A stretch of 20,657 nucleotides of DNA. Origin: DASPJL01 sp035628645. Lineage in GTDB: Bacteria > Bacteroidota > Bacteroidia > Cytophagales > Cyclobacteriaceae. The position numbers were made by a program, and so were the translations under genes. A model generated the notes under the pieces. That model saw only the letters and a program-made list of their open reading frames with translations. It did not search any database and was not told where the DNA came from. Shown here one piece after another: positions 15,343 through 20,657 of the stretch (within the stretch, counting starts at the first letter, position 1; each line of letters opens with the position of its first letter). The DNA lies in contig DASPJL010000111.1 in the NCBI GenBank assembly GCA_035628645.1, positions 1-20,657 of the forward strand, given 5' to 3'.

Positions 15343-17397
15343 ATGATAAACAAAACTTCCCTTCTGATTGCTGCTTGTATTTCAACTTTTGTATTTGTGG
15401 ATTGTAACAGTCCTACCAAAGAAAAGCCTGAACGGAAAGCGGACGACGACTTCAAATATAAAACCGAACAATTTGCGGACCTTCAAATCCTCAGGTATCA
15501 GGCAAAAGGTTTTGATTCACTGACATCCAAACAAAAGGAACTGGTGTACTACCTATATGAAGCAGGTCTTTCCGGAAGAGACATTTTGTATGACCAGAAC
15601 TACAAGCACAATCTTAGAATTAGAAAGACTTTAGAAACAATTGTAGATTCTTACAAGGGTAAACAAGCATCTAAAGAGTTTGGCTTATTTATGATATATG
15701 CTAAAAGGGTATGGTTCTCCAACGGGATACATCACCATTACTCCACAAAAAAGATCATTCCTGAAATAACCCCCGAGTATTTTGCTTCGCTTGTCAACGA
15801 ATCGGATGGTAATTTCCCCTTACTTCCGGGAGAAACCAAAGAAGACCTTATAGCAAAACTCACCCCAATTATTTTCGATCCGGCAGTAGATGCCAAAAGG
15901 GTGAACCAGGAAAAGGGAATAGATATGATAAAGGGCTCCGCCAATAATTATTATGAAGGCGTAACACAAGCTGAAGTGGAAGCTTTTTATAAAGCAAAGG
16001 CAAATCCTGCAGATAAAACGCCGGTTATGTATGGGCTGAACTCGAAGCTTGTAAAGGAAAATGGCAAGATCCAGGAAAAGGTATATAAAGTGGGAGGGCT
16101 ATATTCCCCAGCTATTGAGAAGATTGTTTACTGGTTGGAAAAAGCCTCTTCCGTAGCGGAAAATGAAAACCAGAAAGCCGCTTTGGACAAACTTATTGAA
16201 TATTATAAAACAGGCGATCTTAAAACCTTTGACGAATACAACATTGCCTGGCTGAAGGATACTGCGTCGGTAGTAGATGTGATCAATGGATTTATCGAAG
16301 TATACGGCGACCCTATGGGTTATAAAGGCGCTTATGAATCTGTAGTTTCAATAAAGGACCAGGAAGCAAGCAAGAGAATGGCCGCTCTTTCACAAAATGC
16401 ACAATGGTTTGAGACCAATTCCCCGATTCTTCCCGAGCATAAAAAGGAGAATGTAAGCGGCGTATCTTATAAAGTAATTACAGTAGTAGGCGAAAGCGGA
16501 GATTCTTCTCCTTCCACGCCCATAGGTATTAACCTTCCCAACTCCAACTGGGTCAGGAAAGAGCACGGTTCGAAATCTGTTTCACTTGGAAATATTAAAG
16601 ATGCTTATGCAATGGCCTCTAGCAAAGGCGCCATTAATGAATTTTATTACTCTGACAGCGTGCGGGAAAGAGTAAAAGAACATGGTGTATTTTCAGGCAA
16701 TATGCATACGGCTCTTCACGAAGTAATTGGCCATGCTTCGGGGCAACTGGAGCCGGGAATAAGTACCGACGCTTTGAAGAATTACCACTCTACCCTTGAA
16801 GAGGCCCGTGCTGACCTTATTGCTTTATACTATATCATTGATCCTAAAATGGTGGACATTGGGGTTCAGGAATCCATTGAAGTCGGCAAAGCAGAATATG
16901 ACATCTATATTGCCAACGGACTCATGCTTCAACTAAGGAGGCTGGATGAAGGCGACAATCTGGAGGAATCGCACATGAGAAACCGACAATTGATCAGTGC
17001 ATGGGTTTTTGAAAAAGGTAAAAACGACAATGTGATTGAAAAGAAGGTAGAAAATGGGAAGACTTTTTTTGTGATCAATGATTACAATAAGTTAAGGGAT
17101 TTATTCGGACAACTATTAAAAGAAGTACAAAGGATAAAATCACAGGGGGATTATGAAGGTGGCAAAAAACTGATCGAGACCTATGGCGTAATTGTCGATC
17201 AGGAGTTGATGAAAGAGGTAAAAGAAAGATACAAGCAATTTGATTCCGCACCTTATTCAGGATTTATTCAGCCTAAGTTGACGGCGGTAAAGGAAGGCGA
17301 TAAAATAGTAGACGTTAAAATTGAGTATCCCGAGAATTTTGTGGAGCAGATGATGGAGTATGGGAAGGACCATTCTTTTTTACCGGTTGTAAATTAA
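15343..17397 (+). CDS. M49 family metallopeptidase (dipeptidyl-peptidase III-like), probable lipoprotein
   Basis: The zinc peptidase has 684 residues. The family signature HEVIGH (459-464) supplies the two His ligands and the catalytic Glu, and EEARAD (486-491) supplies the third ligand and partner residues. In classical DPP III these motifs read HELLGH and EECRAE. M49 enzymes remove dipeptides from the N-termini of oligopeptides. The N-terminus is a short signal with Cys at 21 (STFVFVDCNS). The residue before Cys is Asp, an imperfect lipobox. An earlier IAAC at 9-12 leaves a signal too short to be likely. Export is therefore probable and lipidation less so. Some automatic annotations of this family say dihydrofolate reductase, which the zinc motifs contradict. 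A large palindromic repeat begins 11 bp after the stop. Confidence 0.9.
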   Translation: MINKTSLLIAACISTFVFVDCNSPTKEKPERKADDDFKYKTEQFADLQILRYQAKGFDSLTSKQKELVYYLYEAGLSGRDILYDQNYKHNLRIRKTLETIVDSYKGKQASKEFGLFMIYAKRVWFSNGIHHHYSTKKIIPEITPEYFASLVNESDGNFPLLPGETKEDLIAKLTPIIFDPAVDAKRVNQEKGIDMIKGSANNYYEGVTQAEVEAFYKAKANPADKTPVMYGLNSKLVKENGKIQEKVYKVGGLYSPAIEKIVYWLEKASSVAENENQKAALDKLIEYYKTGDLKTFDEYNIAWLKDTASVVDVINGFIEVYGDPMGYKGAYESVVSIKDQEASKRMAALSQNAQWFETNSPILPEHKKENVSGVSYKVITVVGESGDSSPSTPIGINLPNSNWVRKEHGSKSVSLGNIKDAYAMASSKGAINEFYYSDSVRERVKEHGVFSGNMHTALHEVIGHASGQLEPGISTDALKNYHSTLEEARADLIALYYIIDPKMVDIGVQESIEVGKAEYDIYIANGLMLQLRRLDEGDNLEESHMRNRQLISAWVFEKGKNDNVIEKKVENGKTFFVINDYNKLRDLFGQLLKEVQRIKSQGDYEGGKKLIETYGVIVDQELMKEVKERYKQFDSAPYSGFIQPKLTAVKEGDKIVDVKIEYPENFVEQMMEYGKDHSFLPVVN

Positions 17398-17407
17398 GGT
17401 ATAAAGG

Positions 17408-17500
17408 TTTCACGCAAGAGCGCTGAGGTTTTTTCGCGAAGGACGCAAAGAATGGGAAAGCTTTTCTATTCTTTGCGTCCTTTTCTTTCTCTGCGTGAAA
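17408..17500. repeat. CGCAAAG-type palindromic intergenic repeat, copy 2 (behind the M49 gene)
   Basis: The terminal inverted repeat is TTTCACGCA (17408-17416) with TGCGTGAAA (17492-17500). The centre is a nearly perfect 40-bp palindrome at 17441-17480. GGACGCAAAGAAT is repeated exactly in inverse as ATTCTTTGCGTCC, and the two inner mismatches become G-U pairs in a plus-strand RNA. It shares the TTTCACGCA ends and the CGCAAAG core with the element at 10742-10865 but differs in length and interior. There is no ORF or transposase, so it is REP/MITE-like. As a transcript it would form a strong hairpin right after the M49 stop codon. Confidence 0.85.
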
Positions 17501-17640
17501 AAACAAACTCACCTATCGAATGCTAGTTTTAATAACATGATCTCCAAATGACCCAAAAGCCTTTTCAGTACCCCTTGAAATAAATGACTTCTTTAATGAA
17601 ATAAATTGACTCGTATTAGGAGAGATAATTATATTGTCCC

Positions 17641-19044
17641 ATGCAATTTAAAATTAAACCCCTTCTAATATTTTTTTTCTTTTTGTATATCCTAAAATCT
17701 TCAGCTCAGGGACTTACAGAAATACCTCTTCCCTCAAACCTCAACAAACCCGATGATTTTAGTGTTATGCCAGATACTTCGGGAAACTGGGGCATTTATT
17801 TGAAGGACTTTAGGAATTATTATTTTATGGTGGTTGATAAAGCAGGGGGCGTATTGGCAAAGAAAACGATAGATCGTAAAGATGAAATGTATGGAGAAGA
17901 CAAAATCTTCGTTGGAGGATTTTATTCTTCAGAAGGTTTTTACTTTTTCTTTAAAAACAACCTGGACAACATTCACTTCTATTCCTATTTTCTTTCTAAG
18001 AAAAACACTGACGATGTTTATTATAAAAATGGAATTGTAAGTGATAATAATGAAATTATTCTGAAGACATTTTCAGTAAATAATACCTTTTACATCATGA
18101 CAATGAACAAAAAGGAAAACACGGTGAGTTTTTTAAAATTTATGAATGAAAGTCAGTTTGAAAGGCGCACTTTTATTCTTGAAAAGGGTTTGTTCAAAAT
18201 TCTCAAGAAAGGGAATTTTATAGTTGTCAGCAATAATGAAGTTAATCAAGTAAGTACCTTAACAAATAGTCAGAAACTCTTTGTAGATGATGGTGCGAAG
18301 TTTTACTTTGTTTTAGATAATAACAGTATCCACAGCAAGGCATTTGGAAATACAAAAATCGTTTGTTTCGATCTTATAAATGGAAATGTCGAAAGTAGCG
18401 TTCTTCCTGGGAAAAGTGATGTTTCAAGCTCATGGTATCTTGATGGTAAGCTATTTAAATTTATGCAAGGAGTAGAAGACCTTAGATTTTATATTTATAA
18501 AGTTGACGATAAAAGTATAATAAAGAAATATGAGTATAAATATGGAGATTCTATTACAGTAGCTCCGAGCGGTGTATTATCAGGCGAGGAATTACTTGAA
18601 AAGGAGAAAAAGATATTTGATAAACTCACATACGGAGGTTCCCCTTTTATGCAGGTTGTAAAAAAAGAAAACGGTGAAATTTATTTATTTGCAGGATCAT
18701 ATAGAGAAACACAAGCTGCCGGAATGATGATGGGAGGAATGGGTACCACCTCCATCTCTACCCCTTCAGGCACTGCAACCATTCCAGGCGGTTCGATGAT
18801 GACATCAGGGCCGGGTGGAGTTTCAAACGTTTCAATCACGTGGTTCAATACATTATTAGACAATGATTTTAACGTTCAAAAGACAAGAGGCATACAGCCT
18901 GATATTTTTAAATTAGAAAAATATATAAATGCGCTTTCTGTCAGAAAATCAGTTAAAAATGGTGTTATTTCTTTAAAAATTGGTGATGCCATCTATGTGG
19001 CCTATGTGTCAGAAAGAGAAATTCGTATAGTTAAGATTAGATAG
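17641..19044 (+). CDS. secreted protein of unknown function with a Gly/Met/Ser/Thr-rich loop
   Basis: The product has 467 residues. A signal peptide (MQFKIKPLLIFFFFLYILKSSA, cleaved before Gln23) sends it to the periplasm or cell surface. The remainder is rich in beta-strand-like repeats of aromatic and charged residues (NWGIYLKDFRNYYFMVVDKAGG, FYIMTMNKKENTVSFLKF, IYLFAGSYRE). They resemble a propeller-type or WD-like fold, but I recognise no family. A low-complexity insert occupies about residues 358-395, beginning AAGMMMGGMG (360-368), and is made almost only of Gly, Met, Ser, Thr, Pro and Ala. Its downstream flank is NVSITWFNTLL. No type IX sorting domain is visible at the C-terminus. The gene stands alone, with a 140-bp gap from the upstream palindrome. 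Confidence 0.78.
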   Translation: MQFKIKPLLIFFFFLYILKSSAQGLTEIPLPSNLNKPDDFSVMPDTSGNWGIYLKDFRNYYFMVVDKAGGVLAKKTIDRKDEMYGEDKIFVGGFYSSEGFYFFFKNNLDNIHFYSYFLSKKNTDDVYYKNGIVSDNNEIILKTFSVNNTFYIMTMNKKENTVSFLKFMNESQFERRTFILEKGLFKILKKGNFIVVSNNEVNQVSTLTNSQKLFVDDGAKFYFVLDNNSIHSKAFGNTKIVCFDLINGNVESSVLPGKSDVSSSWYLDGKLFKFMQGVEDLRFYIYKVDDKSIIKKYEYKYGDSITVAPSGVLSGEELLEKEKKIFDKLTYGGSPFMQVVKKENGEIYLFAGSYRETQAAGMMMGGMGTTSISTPSGTATIPGGSMMTSGPGGVSNVSITWFNTLLDNDFNVQKTRGIQPDIFKLEKYINALSVRKSVKNGVISLKIGDAIYVAYVSEREIRIVKIR

Positions 19045-19150
19045 GAATTGTCAAGTTCCTGGTAATTCGACGCCTTTCAGATTTTTCCGTAGGGCCTGAA
19101 ACTTTTCTTTGGCATGAAATTAAACATTTCTCCGTCCATACGATAAACCC

Positions 19151-19774
19151 CTATTTAACTACCTCATATTTGAAATCTACCAGTCCCCTAAAGATTCCTT
19201 CATTAAAGGAGCCATAAACTGTTAAATATTTTTTATTATCAGGAGCTAATGCGTAATAACTATAAAAAAGTGTGTTTATCGTTATGTCATTTAGAACCAT
19301 AGGAAAGTTGCAACTCTTAGAATAATCAAGGAATCTTCCTGCACCAGCATCATAAACAGAGTTATGATTTTCATTGAAATAACTTATTATGTACTTTTTG
19401 CCGGCACGCAGGGTTATTGGCTCTTTTAACGCTGCATATTGAAAAACGTCAGTATTTGTGATATTGATTTCCTCCTGGATTAATGTGTCCATCTTGAAAA
19501 TAGCCTCGGTAAATAGAAGCGTTATCACATATTTCCCTTGTGCTGCGATTCTTCCTCCTAAACTGGTTAATTTAATATCCTTATTTGGCGTAAAATAATA
19601 TCCGCGGTCTGTTGGATTTTCAGCATAAATTACTCTGGAAGAAGTAGTTTTAATAATTGGAAGGTAGGTGCTGTCTGATAGTACTTTTTCAAGTAATCCA
19701 AACTGCCTGGGCTTTGATTGTTCATTATTGCACCCAAGGATTGCGATCAGCAGAACAAAGTAAATGGCTCTCAT
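19151..19774 (-). CDS. putative lipoprotein with a DUF4082-like domain
   Basis: The predicted start is the ATG at 19774 (MRAIYFVLLIAILGC), giving 207 residues. An upstream in-frame ATG at 19816 would add 14 residues in front of the signal. The lipobox I12-L13-G14-C15 predicts lipid attachment at Cys15. The central part matches a DUF4082-like beta-sandwich: GYYFTPNKDIKLTSLGGR, YVITLLFTEAIFK, then YAALKEPITLRAGKKYIISY. In other proteins this domain occurs in extracellular carbohydrate-associated or surface proteins, but its ligand here is unknown. It is convergent with the 467-residue secreted protein gene, with a 106-bp gap, and divergent from the region at 19891-20497. Confidence 0.72.
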   Translation of the reverse strand: MRAIYFVLLIAILGCNNEQSKPRQFGLLEKVLSDSTYLPIIKTTSSRVIYAENPTDRGYYFTPNKDIKLTSLGGRIAAQGKYVITLLFTEAIFKMDTLIQEEINITNTDVFQYAALKEPITLRAGKKYIISYFNENHNSVYDAGAGRFLDYSKSCNFPMVLNDITINTLFYSYYALAPDNKKYLTVYGSFNEGIFRGLVDFKYEVVK

Positions 19775-19890
19775 CAAGTATATTGTTAAAGTTTGCAAAA
19801 CAAGTAGTTTTATCAAAAAACTCTGGCTTAATTTACTATTTGCGTTCTTTGGCTGAGCGTTAGGGCTTTTATATTTAGTTGGAGGAAAGA

Positions 19891-19938
19891 ATGGTCATTT
19901 CGAAACGTGGCGTTGACAAATCTAAGCTAATGCATTAG
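19891..19938 (+). CDS. possible 15-codon leader ORF with a strong Shine-Dalgarno
   Basis: GGAGG at 19881-19885 lies 5 nt before the ATG at 19891. The frame encodes MVISKRGVDKSKLMH and stops with TAG at 19936-19938. The last base of that stop is the first base of a GTG at 19938, in the frame of the following membrane-protein gene (TAGTG). Shine-Dalgarno sequences are rare in this window, which is the main reason to notice this one. It overlaps the dyads at 19905-19967. A short ORF of this length can arise by chance. Confidence 0.35.
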   Translation: MVISKRGVDKSKLMH

Positions 19939-19967
19939 TGCCACGTATCTTGACTTATATAGTCAAG
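19905..19967. promoter_or_regulatory. cluster of dyads in front of the frameshifted membrane-protein gene
   Basis: Three perfect inverted repeats occur in 63 bp: ACGTGGC (19905-19911) with GCCACGT (19940-19946), the 12-bp palindrome CTAATGCATTAG (19927-19938), and CTTGACT (19949-19955) with AGTCAAG (19961-19967) around TATAT. In addition TTGAC occurs at 19913-19917 and 19951-19954 region (CTTGAC), and both could pair with GTCAA at 19962-19966. The first and last stems could therefore be alternatives. They lie 64 bp before the ATG at 20031. They could be operators or an attenuator-like leader. Confidence 0.5.
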
Positions 19968-20030
19968 GATTTCTATATTAAGCGTCTCAAAACGAGCAGA
20001 TTTATTATAAACCCTAAACTTTACAGAGAA

Positions 20031-20497
20031 ATGAACAATTTTTTATTAAAAATACTCAAAGCAGGTTTACTTGTCGGTACTTTAGATATTCTGGCAGCCT
20101 TCATTCACTACATTATTGCCTCGGGGAAAAGCGATCCCTTTGTTGTTTTAAAGTTTATCGCAAGCGGTGTTTTTGGTAATGAAGCCTTTGTAGGAGGGAA
20201 TATAATGATTGTAGCAGGACTTATTTTACACTATATTATTGCCTTGGGATTCACCCTGTTTTTCTTTTGGCTTTCCCTAAATTAAGCCTTCTTTCAAAGA
20301 ATAAAGTTCTGACAGGAATTACTTGTGGGATTTTTATATGGTTGGTAATGAATATTGTAGTAGTTCCATTATCAAGAACTCCTGAGCAACCATTTAATGT
20401 TGCCGGTGCATTTATTAATGTTGTTATTCTCGTGATTTGCATTGGAATACCACTTTCTTTGATGGCAAACTCTTTTTACAAAAAGGCAAGTAAGTAA
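20031..20497 (+). pseudogene. small four-helix membrane protein gene interrupted by a single-base frameshift
   Basis: From the ATG at 20031 the frame reads MNNFLLKILKAGLLVGTLDI and continues through three membrane helices to FFFWLSLN, then stops at 20285. The continuation lies one frame back, FPKLSLLSKNKVLTGITCGIFIW to KKASK at 20497. From memory, intact Bacteroidota homologues run through this point as FFFWLYPK, with no break and about 155 residues. Adding one T to the TTT at 20272-20274 restores FFFWLFPKL. A GTG at 19938 would add 31 residues but does not resemble the family start. The break may be a real mutation or an assembly or sequencing error. Nothing like a -1 slippery heptamer fits the frame. 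The function of the family is not known; it may be annotated DUF1440/YagU-like. Confidence 0.75.
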
Positions 20498-20657
20498 ACC
20501 TGTGAAACAGCATTGCCTTTAACTTAAGCATTTTGGTGATTTTTGTTTTCTTCGGCTGAGATATAAAAGCTTTTAAATAAGAAAAATGCAACCCTATTAG
20601 GATTCCCCTACCGGTACCTCTCATGGGGTGCTGATGCTTACCCCGTTCCCATTTTCT
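20498..20657. other. 160-bp terminal stretch with no assigned gene
   Basis: It is A/T-rich from 20498 to about 20590 and becomes more G/C-rich towards the end of the window. GGGGT (20625-20629) and ACCCC (20640-20644) make a short stem, and TACCGGTA (20609-20616) is a perfect palindrome. On the minus strand a frame reading ENGNGVSISTP stops at 20621-20623 and could be the tail of a gene that starts beyond the window. Eleven residues are too few to judge. I see no riboswitch or tRNA. Confidence 0.2.

Noticed and set aside
15153..15455. Minus-strand ORF of 100 codons across the start of the M49 gene
   Set aside because: It overlaps the well-supported M49 N-terminus and the response regulator start, and has no family-like pattern. 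It is a shadow of real genes.
17606..17636. TTG (17606-17608) and TATATTG (17630-17636) as a promoter for the 467-residue secreted protein gene
   Set aside because: The spacing is near right, but transcription would start around 17643, inside or after the ATG at 17641 that the signal peptide requires.
19075..19101. TTTCAG/CTGAAA hairpin as a terminator between the secreted protein and the DUF4082-like lipoprotein genes
   Set aside because: Only six pairs with a 15-nt loop and no good T-run. It could be chance.
19849..19866. TTTGCGTTCTTTGGCTGAGCG resembling a half copy of the CGCAAAG palindrome
   Set aside because: It has no inverted partner nearby and matches only one CTTTGCG-like core, so it is too weak to call a third copy.
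20625..20644. GGGGTGCT with the CTGAGA at 20556 as parts of a TPP riboswitch
   Set aside because: The two motifs are in the wrong order for the THI box, and the ACCTGATCTGG and GGATAATGCC elements are absent.

Overview
The window reads as ordinary chromosomal DNA from a low-GC member of the Bacteroidota, most likely a Cytophagales-type environmental bacterium. The evidence is several short lipoprotein signals, a DUF4783 gene beside nadC, a small outer-membrane beta-barrel protein ending in Phe, a Bacteroidota-type FeoAB pair, an M49 peptidase, almost no Shine-Dalgarno sequences, and several matches to the Bacteroidota promoter consensus (TTG, about 19-20 nt, TAnnTTTG). I saw no rRNA, tRNA, CRISPR array, insertion sequence, prophage or recognised defence island. 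The genus is not determined.

Layout. 1-251: the 3' end of an unidentified gene. 403-3140: two membrane-protein genes on the plus strand, an LTA-synthase-like sulfatase-fold transferase and a TerC/YgdQ-type protein. 3124-5234: gpmI and a translationally coupled lipoprotein gene on the minus strand, the latter overlapping the terC end tail to tail. 5560-7498: plus-strand DUF4783 protein, nadC and a YcxB-like membrane protein, with a terminator and promoters in the gaps. 7501-7565: a heptanucleotide tandem array, then a terminator shared with a convergent outer-membrane protein gene. 8291-12244: minus-strand feoB, feoA and radA, with a large CGCAAAG-type palindromic repeat between radA and feoA. 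12398-13100: a GNAT-fold protein gene and a 56-codon gene 4 nt behind it. 13225-14589: an M20 dipeptidase. 14759-15166 (minus) and 15343-17397 (plus): a stand-alone receiver-domain protein divergent from a DPP III-like M49 metallopeptidase, which is followed by a second CGCAAAG-type palindrome. 17641-19044: a secreted protein of unknown function. 19151-19774 (minus): a DUF4082-like lipoprotein. 19891-20497: a short leader ORF with dyads in front of a membrane-protein gene that carries a single-base frameshift. 20498-20657: no gene assigned.

Functionally the genes are mixed housekeeping: glycolysis (GpmI), NAD synthesis (NadC), Fe(II) uptake (FeoA/FeoB), recombinational repair (RadA), peptide breakdown (M20, M49), envelope proteins and one signalling protein. 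The strongest candidates for something undescribed are the GNAT-like/56-aa gene pair, the leader ORF with competing dyads upstream of the frameshifted membrane gene, and two palindromic repeats placed almost identically just behind stop codons. All three are inferences from sequence and none is proven.
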